DNA of 64,000 nucleotides from Chryseobacterium soldanellicola (GCF_900100115.1 NZ_FNKL01000002.1:558001-622000); one strand, 5' to 3'; counted from the stretch's first letter, positions 1-8,611 are shown. Notes: generated by a model not told the origin, from the sequence alone. Translations and numbers: made by a program.

Positions 1-313
1 CTATTGTAATCCATTTGTAATTTGTAAGTACATAGGTGTTCCCTTTATCTAATTGTACCCATTCATCAATCCCTTTGCCCGCATTCTTTAAATCATTCTT
101 TGCAGTAAAACCAACAGGAGCGGCATAACTTCTACCTTTTGTTAAATACTTGCATTTATCAGCAGAAACTAAGGAAGTAATTTCACTTTGCAAAACAAGC
201 TTTGATTTTGTAAATGTTGCAAGCACTTTATTCATTTTCGTTGGCGTGTAAGAACTTTGACAATTAAAAAAAGAAATAGAAAATGTTAAAAAACTTAAAT
301 AAATTAATTTCAT
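1..313 (-). CDS. Putative lipoprotein, 3' end outside window (partial)
   Basis: An open reading frame begins with ATG at 313 and runs off the left edge without a stop, giving 104 visible codons. The N-terminus is a short lipoprotein-type signal: MKLIYLSF, then a hydrophobic stretch ending in SFFNC at residues 14-18, so Cys18 is the likely lipidated residue. The mature part is polar and rich in Lys and Thr, and no domain is recognised. A dispersed ACCACAGATT element lies just upstream. Function is unknown; being an exported lipoprotein is inferred from the signal alone. The reading frame is certain only as far as the window goes. Confidence 0.7.
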   Translation of the reverse strand, partial: MKLIYLSFLTFSISFFNCQSSYTPTKMNKVLATFTKSKLVLQSEITSLVSADKCKYLTKGRSYAAPVGFTAKNDLKNAGKGIDEWVQLDKGNTYVLTNYKWITI

Positions 314-337
314 AATACTTTTATATTTAAAATTTCT

Positions 338-365
338 ACCACAGATTTCACGGATTTACACAGAT
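338..365 (+). repeat. Dispersed ACCACAGATT..ACACAGAT element, copy 1
   Basis: The 28 bases begin ACCACAGATTTCAC and end TTTACACAGAT. Close relatives occur at 42651-42677 on the same strand and 53299-53327 on the opposite strand, all in intergenic DNA. It lies between two minus-strand genes. Role unknown. Confidence 0.6.
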
Positions 366-421
366 GATTGAGTATATTTTGTAGAATTAAACATAAATAT
401 TGCGAAAATTTGTGGAAAAAA

Positions 422-1297
422 TCATTTGTTATTTAAATGACTTTCCAAAGCCTCCGAGCTTTTCTCATACGCCCATTTCTGCTTATAATTCACCCATTTT
501 TCTTTAAAAAGCTTTCGCAAAACCTTATCCGTATATCTCATGATGAAAACATGATACAGCATATTGGCAAAAACTTTCGGCTTATTAGGCAAAGCTCTTA
601 ACGACATTGAAAATCCCGGTTCCAGATATCGGTTGAAATGCCAGAAAGCACCCGGAATAAAAAGCGCATCGCCGTGTTCCATAAAAATTTCATAGCCTTT
701 TGCGTATTTCAAAGCAGGAAATTTCTCATAATCAGGATTTTCATAATCTACATCATAAATCGTGTGAACCGACAACGGAACTTTATATAAAAACGCAGAT
801 TGCTTTTGATCAAATAATAAAATTCTCTTTTTCCCTTCAAAATGAATGTGAAGAAAATCGCCCAGATCAACATCATAATGCATCAGAACATGAGCTTCAC
901 TTCCTCCGAAAAACAAGGTGGGAAGTCGCTTAAAAAATTTCATCCCTAAGTCAGGATACGTGAAATTTTTCAACAATTCCGGAAGTCGGTCAGTGATGAT
1001 ATAAAAGAAAATACGAAGATCTGAAGGTTTACTTTTTATCGTATCAATATAATCCTTCATCTTCATATGTGTTACGGGCGCATCTGAACTTTTCGCGGCA
1101 TTCGCGGGTTTATTGTCATACAAAGGAACTTCTTGTTCACCAGCTTTTTCGCGGATAAAATCAAAATTCCATTGGTCGAAAGCGTCCCAACGACTCGCAA
1201 AATTCTTTATTAAAAGAGGCTTGTGCTTTTTGAAATAATTTTTCTGAAAATCTTCTTTACTGATATCGTTGACAACGTCTACGTTTTCGAGGATCAT
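422..1297 (-). CDS. Cupin-like / JmjC-fold oxygenase family protein
   Basis: A 291-residue soluble protein resembling the cupin_8/JmjC-like Fe(II)/2-oxoglutarate oxygenases. The metal triad is visible as H140-x-D142 (in LMHYDVD) and H220 (in FIPGAFWHFN), with further histidines at 150 and 152. K156, in EGKKRILLF, sits where family members bind the 2-oxoglutarate carboxylate. The N-terminal part (KHKPLLIKNFASRWDAF) matches the usual opening of the family, in which an incoming protein or small-molecule substrate is hydroxylated. The substrate cannot be told from sequence. It stands alone, convergent with nothing and with no obvious partner gene. Start ATG at 1297 opens directly into conserved-looking sequence. 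Confidence 0.8.
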   Translation of the reverse strand: MILENVDVVNDISKEDFQKNYFKKHKPLLIKNFASRWDAFDQWNFDFIREKAGEQEVPLYDNKPANAAKSSDAPVTHMKMKDYIDTIKSKPSDLRIFFYIITDRLPELLKNFTYPDLGMKFFKRLPTLFFGGSEAHVLMHYDVDLGDFLHIHFEGKKRILLFDQKQSAFLYKVPLSVHTIYDVDYENPDYEKFPALKYAKGYEIFMEHGDALFIPGAFWHFNRYLEPGFSMSLRALPNKPKVFANMLYHVFIMRYTDKVLRKLFKEKWVNYKQKWAYEKSSEALESHLNNK

Positions 1298-1391
1298 TTT
1301 GTTGTTGATTTAATGTGAAATAAAATTAGTGTTTTTTTGAATTTTAGAAAAATTTTGATCTTAATTTGATTAATATTTACTTTTGATTATT

Positions 1392-1456
1392 AAGAGATTC
1401 TTCACTACATTCCTGAACTTCGTTCGTAAACTTTCAGTTTATGTTCAGAATGACAT
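1392..1456. repeat. Dispersed AGATTCTTC..TCAGAATGAC element, single arm
   Basis: An intergenic segment opens with AGAGATTCTTC and closes with GTTCAGAATGAC, the same ends seen at 18443-18476 and 48270-48312. Inside is a small palindromic stretch (GAACTTCGTTC). It lies between the cupin gene and bestrophin. It is probably a decayed REP-like element. Confidence 0.55.
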
Positions 1457-1509
1457 TGACTTCAAGCTAGTTTTAAGTTTTCTCGCAAAAGAAAATAAAA
1501 CGAAAAATT

Positions 1510-1517
1510 TATCTTTG
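1510..1517 (+). promoter_or_regulatory. Putative -7 promoter element of bestrophin gene
   Basis: TATCTTTG matches the Bacteroidota -7 consensus TAnnTTTG and lies 17 bases before the ATG at 1535. No clear TTTG is seen at the -33 position. Confidence 0.45.
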
Positions 1518-1534
1518 TAGAACTAACCGAATTT

Positions 1535-2416
1535 ATGAGAGCTTACAACACCAAACATTTCCTGAAAATATTGTTCAGTTTACATAAAACCGATACACTG
1601 AAAATCCTTTTCCCAAGTATGGTTCTTGTCGGATTGTATTCCTGGGGCATTCAATACCTGGAGGTAGAATACTTTCATCTTACTTCAAAATCAGCGGTCA
1701 GTAATGTTGGCTTATTCCATTCTTTACTGGGTTTTGTGCTTTCTTTATTGTTGGTTTTCAGGACAAACACGGCTTATGACAGATGGTGGGAAGGACGTAA
1801 ACTTTGGGGAAAACTGGTGAATGACACACGAAATTTCGCTATAAAAATCAATACTATTTTAATTGATGACAGGCAAGATGCCGAGCAAATTGCACGATAT
1901 TTAAAGTTTTTTCCTCACTTTTTAGCCAAACATCTTTCTCAGGAATCAACAAGGCTGGCTTTAGATGAAGATTATTCAGAAATCGAACAAGCTCTGAAAC
2001 ATCACGGGCCGAGCGAAATTGTCATTCTTTTAACCCATAAATTAAATCAGTTAAAAAAAGAAGGTAAAATTTCAGACATTGAAATGTTGTATTTAGACAA
2101 TCAACTTTCAGGTTTTCTGGATGTTTGCGGCGGTTGTGAAAGGATTAAAAATACCCCGATTCCTTATTCCTATTCTTCATTTATTAAAAAATTTATTATC
2201 CTTTATGTTTTTGCGTTGCCGATCGCTTATGTAATTAATATTGGGCTTTTTATGGTTCCGTTGACGGTTTTTGTGTATTATGTTTTAATGAGTCTTGAGC
2301 TTATTGCCGAAGAAATTGAGGATCCTTTTAATAATGATGAAAACGATATTCCGATGGAAACTTTAGCCCAGAATATCGAAAAAAGTGTTCACCAGATTAT
2401 GGGCTTAAAAAAATAA
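1535..2416 (+). CDS. Bestrophin family ion channel (UPF0187)
   Basis: A 293-residue inner-membrane protein of the bestrophin family, whose bacterial members form pentameric channels (the Klebsiella homologue conducts cations). Membrane segments are visible at about residues 24-41, 58-76 and 210-245. The signature RTNTAYDRWWEGR at 76-88, followed by KLWGKLVNDTRNFA, is the family hallmark. The acidic tail (EEIEDPFNNDENDIP, near 260-275) matches the conserved EDPF motif of bestrophins. The length is normal for bacterial members. It is monocistronic, with a TATCTTTG box 17 bases upstream and a convergent gene immediately after. Ion selectivity cannot be inferred. Confidence 0.9.
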   Translation: MRAYNTKHFLKILFSLHKTDTLKILFPSMVLVGLYSWGIQYLEVEYFHLTSKSAVSNVGLFHSLLGFVLSLLLVFRTNTAYDRWWEGRKLWGKLVNDTRNFAIKINTILIDDRQDAEQIARYLKFFPHFLAKHLSQESTRLALDEDYSEIEQALKHHGPSEIVILLTHKLNQLKKEGKISDIEMLYLDNQLSGFLDVCGGCERIKNTPIPYSYSSFIKKFIILYVFALPIAYVINIGLFMVPLTVFVYYVLMSLELIAEEIEDPFNNDENDIPMETLAQNIEKSVHQIMGLKK

Positions 2417-2427
2417 AAATCAACCTT

Positions 2428-3027
2428 TTACAGATTGATTTCTTTTAATTCGCCGTCTTTTTTTATTTCAACAAACTTACTTTCCCTGTTTCCGGCAGAA
2501 TAGCCGTAGAAAAACGTCTGATATATCGGCGTGGAGTACAAATATCCTCCGTAAGCGTTGTAAGCATCCGATTGTCCCGTTTGCTGCTGATAACTTGCTG
2601 TCGCCGTGAAGTTAACGATGGTTTCTAAATAATATTTTCCCGGCTTCAGTTTTTCGAATTTAAACCTTCCGTGGTCGTCTGTTAAGGCTTCAATTCTGTA
2701 TTTGAAAGCTTCTTCAGACATATAAACCGTCGTTTTTTTATTTTCATATTTTTTTCTCATGCTGTAAAACTCATCAAAATAAGGGGTTACAGGAAAAAGC
2801 ATCACGACAGTTCCTTTTGGAGCATAATGTTTTTCGCCCAAAAGAGGCTTTATTCCCCAGCTTGTTTTTTGCTTTGTGGAAGCTACACCCTCAATAGTAG
2901 AATTTCCATAACCAATCATTTGCTGGGCCAGTTTTTTGTCAAAGAAAGCTTGTGGATAATAAGTATTCTGAGCTTTTGAAAATATAAAAGCTGAAGTCAA
3001 ACTCATCAGTACAAGTGCATTTTTCAT
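2428..3027 (-). CDS. Secreted protein, Ig-like/carboxypeptidase-regulatory fold
   Basis: A protein of 199 residues from ATG 3027. A longer frame exists upstream to 3093, but the signal peptide MKNALVLMSLTSAFIFSKAQ begins at this methionine and a TATATTTG promoter box lies at 3043-3050, so the internal start is preferred. The middle (LTDDHGRFKFEKLKPGKYYLETIV) is the classic strand pattern of carboxypeptidase-regulatory or SdrD-B-like beta domains, which carry no catalysis on their own. The C-terminus has a Tyr/Gly-rich patch (YNAYGGYLYS). It is probably exported; function unknown. It is divergent from the YwqK-like gene. Confidence 0.7.
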   Translation of the reverse strand: MKNALVLMSLTSAFIFSKAQNTYYPQAFFDKKLAQQMIGYGNSTIEGVASTKQKTSWGIKPLLGEKHYAPKGTVVMLFPVTPYFDEFYSMRKKYENKKTTVYMSEEAFKYRIEALTDDHGRFKFEKLKPGKYYLETIVNFTATASYQQQTGQSDAYNAYGGYLYSTPIYQTFFYGYSAGNRESKFVEIKKDGELKEINL

Positions 3028-3042
3028 AGCATATATTTTAGT

Positions 3043-3050
3043 CAAATATA
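3043..3050 (-). promoter_or_regulatory. Putative -7 element of secreted protein gene
   Basis: Read on the minus strand this is TATATTTG, a full match to TAnnTTTG, 15 bases upstream of ATG 3027. It sits back to back with the plus-strand box at 3061-3068. Confidence 0.5.
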
Positions 3051-3060
3051 AGTATTTTAC

Positions 3061-3068
3061 TATTTTTG
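3061..3068 (+). promoter_or_regulatory. Putative -7 element of YwqK-like gene
   Basis: TATTTTTG matches TAnnTTTG and is 14 bases before ATG 3083. The divergent minus-strand box is only 10 bases away, so the two promoters overlap. Confidence 0.5.
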
Positions 3069-3082
3069 AAATAAAATTTTTT

Positions 3083-3703
3083 ATGAAAAACATTTTTTGT
3101 TTGTTAATATTAACCTCTTCATTTGTTTTTGCTCAAAAACCTTGCGGATTTAAAGATGGTTTACAAGAAGGAACCTGCAAACAATTCTACGAAAACGGAC
3201 AGGTAAAGGAAATCGCCGACTGGAAAAAAGGAAAGCTGGAAGGCGATGCCATTTTTTATTATGAAAACGGAAAAACCCATGCAAAAGGAGAATATAAAAA
3301 AGGATATAAGGTAAAAGAATGGGCTTATTATGATAAAAACGGCGTTTTAACATCGAAAGAAGTTTTCAGAAACGGAGACAAAAACGTTTACGATAACAAT
3401 TCTACAGCAACTTTTTATTCACCTTCAGGCGCTGTGACTGAGGTTTCTAATTATAAATTAGGTAAATTAGACGGCGAAAGCAAACTCTATTACGAAAACG
3501 GAAAATCTGTAAAACAGATCGGATATTACGAAAAAGGAATTGCTACAGGTAAATGGAAACTGCTTTACCCATCAGGAAAAATCCAAAGGGAAACGGAGTT
3601 CGTAAATGATAAATGGAACGGAACCAGAGTTCATTACCGCGAAGACGGCAGCATTGAAAAAACAGAAATTTACAAAGACGGAAAATTAATCTCAACAAAA
3701 TAA
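3083..3703 (+). CDS. Toxin-antitoxin YwqK-family (MORN-like repeat) protein
   Basis: A 206-residue protein with a signal peptide (MKNIFCLLILTSSFVFAQ). The rest is a run of repeats of the type YENGKxxxxxxYKKGKxxGxW, for example at about residues 38-50, 60-72, 83-95, 143-155 and 165-180. This is the MORN-variant repeat used by the YwqK family. That family is named as an antitoxin in Bacillus, but in Bacteroidota members are often stand-alone secreted repeat proteins. No toxin gene lies next to it, so an antitoxin role is not supported here. The repeats would form an extended beta sheet suited to protein or membrane contact. Confidence 0.75.
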   Translation: MKNIFCLLILTSSFVFAQKPCGFKDGLQEGTCKQFYENGQVKEIADWKKGKLEGDAIFYYENGKTHAKGEYKKGYKVKEWAYYDKNGVLTSKEVFRNGDKNVYDNNSTATFYSPSGAVTEVSNYKLGKLDGESKLYYENGKSVKQIGYYEKGIATGKWKLLYPSGKIQRETEFVNDKWNGTRVHYREDGSIEKTEIYKDGKLISTK

Positions 3704-3707
3704 GACA

Positions 3708-4238
3708 TTGGTACACAAATTAAAACTGGAAGAGCTCAACAGAATAGATGTAGAAACTTTTAAAAACGTTGAAAAGATCCCATTGATCGTGGTTTTAGAC
3801 AATATCAGAAGCATGCATAATGTGGGGGCAACTTTCAGAACAGCGGATGCATTTTTGGTTCAAAAGATCATTCTTTGCGGGATCACGCCGGTTCCTCCGC
3901 ACAGAGAAATTCATAAAGCTGCGCTGGGAGCCACAGAAAGTGTTGACTGGAGCCATGAAAAAGATATTAATGTAACAATTAATGATTTAAGATCTCAGGG
4001 ATTTGAGATTATCGGTATTGAACAGACTTCAAACAGCCGGATGATTTCAGATTTCACGATTGATAAGTCTAAAAAATATGCCGTAATTTTAGGAAATGAG
4101 GTGGAAGGAATCAGCGATGAAGCATTACCAAACATCGATTCTTTCCTGGAAATTCCGCAATTGGGAACAAAGCATTCTTTAAACGTAAGCGTATGTGGCG
4201 GAATCGTAATGTGGGAGTTTGCAAAGGCCCTGAAATGA
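3708..4238 (+). CDS. TrmH/SpoU family RNA 2'-O-methyltransferase
   Basis: A 176-residue SPOUT methyltransferase. The three family motifs are visible: motif 1 NIRSMHNVGATFRTADAF (about 32-49), motif 2 VILGNEVEGISDEAL (about 125-139) and motif 3 LEIPQLGTKHSLNVSVCGGI (about 145-165), which make the knotted SAM site and supply Arg and Asn for ribose methylation. Its size fits the short TrmH-like group without an added RNA-binding domain. The target (tRNA or rRNA) is not deducible. The first start available after the upstream stop is TTG at 3708, four bases downstream of the YwqK gene, suggesting translational coupling. Confidence 0.88.
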   Translation: MVHKLKLEELNRIDVETFKNVEKIPLIVVLDNIRSMHNVGATFRTADAFLVQKIILCGITPVPPHREIHKAALGATESVDWSHEKDINVTINDLRSQGFEIIGIEQTSNSRMISDFTIDKSKKYAVILGNEVEGISDEALPNIDSFLEIPQLGTKHSLNVSVCGGIVMWEFAKALK

Positions 4239-4239
4239 A

Positions 4240-4273
4240 AAAACTGCACGTGTCTAAAAGACATGGCAGTTTG
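4240..4273 (+). terminator. Hairpin after TrmH-like gene
   Basis: AAACTGC and GCAGTTT with the inner pair TGTCT/AGACA form a strong stem just after the stop codon. The downstream T tract is weak, so it may be an attenuator or an mRNA-stabilising hairpin. Confidence 0.5.
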
Positions 4274-4423
4274 AAATAAATCTAATAAAAAGTAAAAATG
4301 AAAGGCGACAAAGATACTTTTTTTTTCAACACAAACAAATTTTAGAGTCCATTTTTTACTTTTTAAGAAAAAAAACTCTATTATTACAAAACGGATTCGT
4401 TTAATTTTTTATAAATTAGCACA

Positions 4424-5074
4424 ATGTTTATCAAGGACTATATCTCAAAGGATTTCCCGTGTTTTAGTTTGTCTGACTCAATAGAATCAGCAAGAGACAT
4501 GTTAGAGGATTTCGGATATTCTCATGTTTTCGTCAAAAAATCCCACCACTTTTACGGAGCGATCGCTCAGGACTTTCTTTATGAAGAAGAAGGAACCCTG
4601 AAAGATCTTGAACATCAGATCGAGCGTTTTGCAATTCTTGATGATAATAATATCATGGATAGTATCCGGTTGTTTTACACCTTCAATGCCAATGTGATCC
4701 CTGTTATCAACAAAGCGGAAAAATATTTGGGGTACATCAGCTGTGAAGATATTTTCCAGGATTTATCAAAATATCCTCTGTTTTCGGAATCGGGCGCTAT
4801 TCTTACGATAGAAACACCTGCAAGAAAATATTCAATGACAGAGATCGCAAATATTGTGGAAAGCAATAACTCTAAATTTTATGGTGCATTTATCAGCTCC
4901 ATGTCCGATGATGCGATACAGGTTACCATAAAGATCAGCAACGAAAATCTGAGCTCCATTGATGAAACATTCGACCGGTATGATTATAGAATTGTTGAAA
5001 AATACTATTCTGATGAAAAAGCGGATCTGTTTAAGGACCGGTTCGGATTTTTACAGAAATTCATAGAAATATAA
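4424..5074 (+). CDS. CBS-pair plus ACT-like domain protein (AcuB-like)
   Basis: A 216-residue cytosolic protein. Residues 1-120 look like a tandem CBS pair (MFIKDYISKDFPCFSLSDSIESA..., then a second unit from about 68 with VIPVINKAEKYLGYIS near 90-105), which in this family senses adenine nucleotides. Residues 125-205 resemble an ACT-type ligand domain, giving the CBS-ACT layout of AcuB-like proteins. It sits 6 bases upstream of NAD kinase in an apparent operon, a pairing consistent with nucleotide sensing, though this is inference. No enzyme activity is predicted. Confidence 0.75.
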   Translation: MFIKDYISKDFPCFSLSDSIESARDMLEDFGYSHVFVKKSHHFYGAIAQDFLYEEEGTLKDLEHQIERFAILDDNNIMDSIRLFYTFNANVIPVINKAEKYLGYISCEDIFQDLSKYPLFSESGAILTIETPARKYSMTEIANIVESNNSKFYGAFISSMSDDAIQVTIKISNENLSSIDETFDRYDYRIVEKYYSDEKADLFKDRFGFLQKFIEI

Positions 5075-5080
5075 AAACTA

Positions 5081-5947
5081 ATGAAGGCAGCCATATATTC
5101 TCAGAAAAAAGATCTCGATACTTTTTTATATTTAAGCAAATTTGTTTCAGAGCTTGAAAGCAGAGGCGTAAAATCTGTTTTATATGACGAAATGGCTGAA
5201 GCTCTTCAGTTTTCAAAAATATTCGAAACATTTAATAACAAACAGGATCTTTTAGACAAAGAAGTTGATCTTTTCTTCACTTTCGGAGGCGACGGAACGA
5301 TTGTTAATTCTTTAACTTTCATTGAAGATCTTGAAATCCCGATCGTTGGGGTAAATACCGGAAGATTAGGATTTTTGGCCAGCTTTACCAAAGAAGAAGC
5401 TTTTAAAGAACTGGATTCTATCTTAAAAGGCGATGTAAAAACAAGCCGCCGTGCCGTGATACAGGTTGTTTCACCCGAATTGGAGGGTTTTTTCCCGTAT
5501 GCCTTAAATGATGTGACCATTTCACGCAAAGAAACGACATCAATGGTGACGGTAGATTCATATATTAATAACGAATTTTTAAATGTTTTCTGGGGAGACG
5601 GTGTAATTGTTTCTACGCCGACGGGCTCTACGGCTTATTCCTTAAGTTGTGGCGGGCCGATCATTTCTCCAAACAACGAAAACTTCGTCATCACGCCTAT
5701 CGCTCCTCACAATCTGAATGTGAGACCTTTGGTGGTGAACGACAGGGTTGAGATCAAATTCAAAGTTGAAAGTAGGGTTCCGCAATACTCGCTTTCTTTA
5801 GATTCAAGACTGATACATATAGAGACAGATAAAGAAATTATCATTAAAAAGGCCAGCTTCCAGATTCTTCTGGTACAGCCGAATAATTTAAGCTTTTATG
5901 AAACCATCCGCCAAAAGCTACTTTGGGGAAGGGACAAAAGAAATTAA
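5081..5947 (+). CDS. nadK: NAD kinase
   Basis: A 288-residue enzyme that phosphorylates NAD+ to NADP+ using ATP or polyphosphate, a cytosolic house-keeping step. The diagnostic GGDGT motif is at 69-73 (FFTFGGDGTIVNS), followed by the NTGRLGFLA motif near 92-100 and the glycine-rich GDGVIVSTPTGSTAYSLSCGGP segment (about 169-190), all classic for the family. Length and order are normal. It follows the CBS-ACT gene after six bases and probably shares its transcript. Confidence 0.95.
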   Translation: MKAAIYSQKKDLDTFLYLSKFVSELESRGVKSVLYDEMAEALQFSKIFETFNNKQDLLDKEVDLFFTFGGDGTIVNSLTFIEDLEIPIVGVNTGRLGFLASFTKEEAFKELDSILKGDVKTSRRAVIQVVSPELEGFFPYALNDVTISRKETTSMVTVDSYINNEFLNVFWGDGVIVSTPTGSTAYSLSCGGPIISPNNENFVITPIAPHNLNVRPLVVNDRVEIKFKVESRVPQYSLSLDSRLIHIETDKEIIIKKASFQILLVQPNNLSFYETIRQKLLWGRDKRN

Positions 5948-6019
5948 CAATATCTTAAAAATTATTACCTTTACAGGAATTTTAAAAACACCCTAATAAT
6001 TTATACTAAAAAGTAAAAC

Positions 6020-7090
6020 ATGAGCAGAATTTTCCCGGCAGGAGTTGCCACAGGTCAGTTAGTTACTGATATTTTTCAGCATGCTAAAGAAAATAAATTT
6101 GCATTACCAGCAGTAAACGTAATTGGTTCAAGCAACGTAAACGCGGTTATGGAAACTGCCGCAAAATTAAACTCACCTGTTATTATCCAGTTCTCAAACG
6201 GTGGAGCTGCTTATAACGCAGGAAAAGGATTAGGCAATGACGGGCAGAAAGCTGCTATTTTAGGAGCAATCGCCGGAGCAAAACATATTCACACGCTTGC
6301 AGAAGCTTACGGAGCAACTGTAATCCTTCATACAGACCACTGCGCAAAGAAATTATTGCCTTGGATCGACGGAATTATGGACGCCAACGAAGATTTCTTC
6401 AACAAAACAGGAAAATCTCTTTACTCTTCTCATATGTTGGATCTTTCTGAGGAGTCTTTAGAAGAAAACTTAGAAGTTTCTGCTAAATATTTTGAAAGAA
6501 TGGCTAAAATGCAGATGACTCTTGAAGTTGAAATCGGCGTTACAGGAGGTGAAGAAGATGGTGTTGACAATTCTGATGTTGACAACTCAAAATTATACAC
6601 GCAGCCGGAAGATGTAGCTTATACTTACGAAAAACTGAAAGCTATTTCTGACAATTTCACAATTGCTGCCGCTTTCGGAAACGTACACGGAGTTTACAAG
6701 CCAGGAAACGTGGTTCTTACTCCAAAAATTCTTGATAATTCTCAGAAATTTGTTCAGGAGAAATTCGGAACTGGTGCAAAACCTATTAATTTCGTATTCC
6801 ACGGAGGTTCCGGATCTACGTTGGAAGAAATCAGAGAGGCTATCGACTACGGTGTGATCAAAATGAACATCGATACTGACCTTCAGTTCGCTTACACAGA
6901 AGGAATCAGAGATTATATGGTACAAAATATCGATTATTTAAGAACGCAAATCGGAAACCCTGAAGGCGAAGAAAAACCTAACAAAAAATTCTACGATCCA
7001 AGAGGTTGGATGAGAAAAGGTGAGGAAACATTCTCTGCAAGATTGGTAAAAGCGTTTGAAGATTTAAATAACGTAAATACTCTTAAGTAA
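6020..7090 (+). CDS. fbaA: Class II fructose-bisphosphate aldolase
   Basis: A 356-residue zinc-dependent aldolase that cleaves fructose-1,6-bisphosphate to glyceraldehyde-3-phosphate and dihydroxyacetone phosphate in glycolysis and gluconeogenesis. HTDHC at 104-108 supplies the catalytic Asp106 and zinc ligand His107. The later HGVYKPGNV (near 224) and VFHGGSGS (near 264) give the other zinc histidines and the phosphate-binding glycine loop. NIDTDLQ (about 283-289) is the class IIA signature. The length fits the IIA type of E. coli FbaA. It lies in its own transcription unit between nadK and accD. Confidence 0.95.
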   Translation: MSRIFPAGVATGQLVTDIFQHAKENKFALPAVNVIGSSNVNAVMETAAKLNSPVIIQFSNGGAAYNAGKGLGNDGQKAAILGAIAGAKHIHTLAEAYGATVILHTDHCAKKLLPWIDGIMDANEDFFNKTGKSLYSSHMLDLSEESLEENLEVSAKYFERMAKMQMTLEVEIGVTGGEEDGVDNSDVDNSKLYTQPEDVAYTYEKLKAISDNFTIAAAFGNVHGVYKPGNVVLTPKILDNSQKFVQEKFGTGAKPINFVFHGGSGSTLEEIREAIDYGVIKMNIDTDLQFAYTEGIRDYMVQNIDYLRTQIGNPEGEEKPNKKFYDPRGWMRKGEETFSARLVKAFEDLNNVNTLK

Positions 7091-7177
7091 TTTTGAATTA
7101 TTAATTTTGGATTTTGAATTATCTTCTTTTACGTTCAAGATCTAAAATTCAAAATTCAAAATTCAAAATTTAATTAA
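7091..7177. repeat. AATTCAAAATTC short tandem/inverted repeat array
   Basis: The fbaA-accD gap holds AT-rich repeats: TTTTGAATTATTAATTTT at the left and at least three tandem AAAATTC units at the right, which are complementary to each other. The two halves could form a long weak hairpin. No clear promoter is seen for accD here. Confidence 0.6.
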
Positions 7178-7187
7178 AATTTTATAC

Positions 7188-8042
7188 ATGGCATTCGACT
7201 GGTTTAAAAGAAAAGCAAAAAACATAACGACCTCTACTGATGAAAAAAAGGATGTTCCCAAAGGTCTTTGGCATCAGACGCCGTCAGGTAAAGTAGTTGA
7301 ACATGATGAACTTAAAAGAAACAATTACGTTTCTCCTGAAGATGGATTTCATGTAAGAATAGGAAGTGCAGAATTTTTTGACATCCTTTTTGACGAAGGT
7401 AAATTTACTGAGCTGGATGCTAATGTTGAAAGCATAGACATCCTGAACTTTAAAGATACAAAGCCTTACGCAGACCGTCTGAAAGAAGTAAGAGCAAAGA
7501 CAAAGCTGACAGATTCTATCAGAAATGCTGTAGGAACCGTAAACGGAACCCAAATGGTGGTTTCTTGTATGGATTTTGCTTTCATCGGAGGATCTTTAGG
7601 TTCTGTGATGGGTGAAAAAATCAGAAGAGCAATTGATTACTGCATCGAAAAAAGACTTCCCTATATGATTATTTGTCAGTCAGGAGGAGCAAGAATGCAG
7701 GAAGCGACTTATTCTCTGATGCAGCTGGCAAAAGTTCAGGCTAAATTAGCTCAGCTTTCAGAAGCGGGACTTTTATACATCGCCTACCTTTGCGACCCTA
7801 CTTTTGGAGGGATTACTGCTTCTTTCGCAATGACAGCGGATATCATCATGGCAGAGCCAAAAGCGTTGATCGGTTTTGCAGGCCCAAGAGTTATCCGTGA
7901 GACAATCGGCAGAGATTTACCAGAAGGTTTCCAGACTTCGGAATTCCTTCAGGAAAAAGGATTCGTTGATTTCATCGTGAAGAGAACTGAAATTAAGGAA
8001 ACTGTATCAAAAACAGTAAATTTATTAACCGTACATGCTTAA
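7188..8042 (+). CDS. accD: Acetyl-CoA carboxylase carboxyltransferase subunit beta
   Basis: A 284-residue carboxyltransferase beta subunit for malonyl-CoA synthesis, working with AccA, AccB and AccC elsewhere. The crotonase-like core is clear: [19 protein letters not shown] (about 123-141), [17 protein letters not shown] (about 165-181) and [18 protein letters not shown] (about 206-223). The N-terminal zinc ribbon has lost all four cysteines: the positions normally KCPKCG and VCPKCGHH read QTPSGK (about 29-34) and VSPEDGFH (about 46-53). As far as I recall other flavobacterial AccD proteins look the same, so this is probably a lineage trait, not damage. Confidence 0.93.
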   Translation: MAFDWFKRKAKNITTSTDEKKDVPKGLWHQTPSGKVVEHDELKRNNYVSPEDGFHVRIGSAEFFDILFDEGKFTELDANVESIDILNFKDTKPYADRLKEVRAKTKLTDSIRNAVGTVNGTQMVVSCMDFAFIGGSLGSVMGEKIRRAIDYCIEKRLPYMIICQSGGARMQEATYSLMQLAKVQAKLAQLSEAGLLYIAYLCDPTFGGITASFAMTADIIMAEPKALIGFAGPRVIRETIGRDLPEGFQTSEFLQEKGFVDFIVKRTEIKETVSKTVNLLTVHA

Positions 8043-8062
8043 AATTTGTAACAAATACAATA

Positions 8063-8092
8063 CAATCTCTCTCTAATTGGGGAGAGATTTTT
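8063..8092 (+). terminator. Rho-independent terminator of accD
   Basis: AATCTCTC and GGAGAGATT pair around a short loop and are followed by TTTTTATTT, directly after accD and just before ATG 8097. Confidence 0.7.
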
Positions 8093-8096
8093 ATTT

Positions 8097-8606
8097 ATGA
8101 GGACTTTCAAGATATTTTTTAATACGATCAGAAGTATGAGCTTTAAAAAGATCATGCGCCTTTTTTCGCTTATTTTGCCGCATCCTATATTTTCGTTATT
8201 AAGTTTTTATGCAACAGTTAAGGCTTTCACCATTGCTCAGAAAAAATTCCCTGAAACAGCGTCTAATAATGGGATCGGAAACGCGTTCAGACATGCGCTT
8301 TGGTGCTGTTTTATCCTGATGTACTGCTCTAAAGTATCTTCTCCTGAAAAAGCATTGAATTTCTGCAAAAGAATCACAGATATGCACGAAGAGCTGTTTC
8401 CCAACAAGCCTTTAGAAACAAAAATGGATCTTCATAATAATAAAATCGGAATGGATTATTTTATGGAGCTCTTACCCGGAATTCACCGCCAGTTTTTTGA
8501 GAAAAGCTTTTTTATTGATGGCTTGGAGAAAAAAATGAAGGACGCAAAGGTTTTAAAAAATCTGGATGATGATTTTGAGGGATTTTTAGTTTATTTAAAT
8601 GAATAA
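8097..8606 (+). CDS. DUF6973-like protein
   Basis: A 169-residue basic protein. It carries GNAFRHALWC at 61-70 and, later, TDMHEELF (about 93-100) and MDLHNNKIGMDYF (about 111-123). This FRHALW ... MHE ... DLHNN.IG pattern resembles the family I know as DUF6973, whose conserved His/Asp residues look like a metal site, but no activity is established. The N-terminus has a hydrophobic patch (FSLILPHPIFSLLSFYA, about 23-39) that may be a membrane anchor. It follows the accD terminator at once, so its promoter is unclear. Confidence 0.6.
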   Translation: MRTFKIFFNTIRSMSFKKIMRLFSLILPHPIFSLLSFYATVKAFTIAQKKFPETASNNGIGNAFRHALWCCFILMYCSKVSSPEKALNFCKRITDMHEELFPNKPLETKMDLHNNKIGMDYFMELLPGIHRQFFEKSFFIDGLEKKMKDAKVLKNLDDDFEGFLVYLNE

Positions 8607-8611
8607 AACGA

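Noticed and set aside
3083..3703. YwqK-type protein as an antitoxin of a toxin-antitoxin pair
   Set aside because: It has a signal peptide and no toxin gene next to it; the flanking genes are a secreted beta-domain protein and an RNA methyltransferase.
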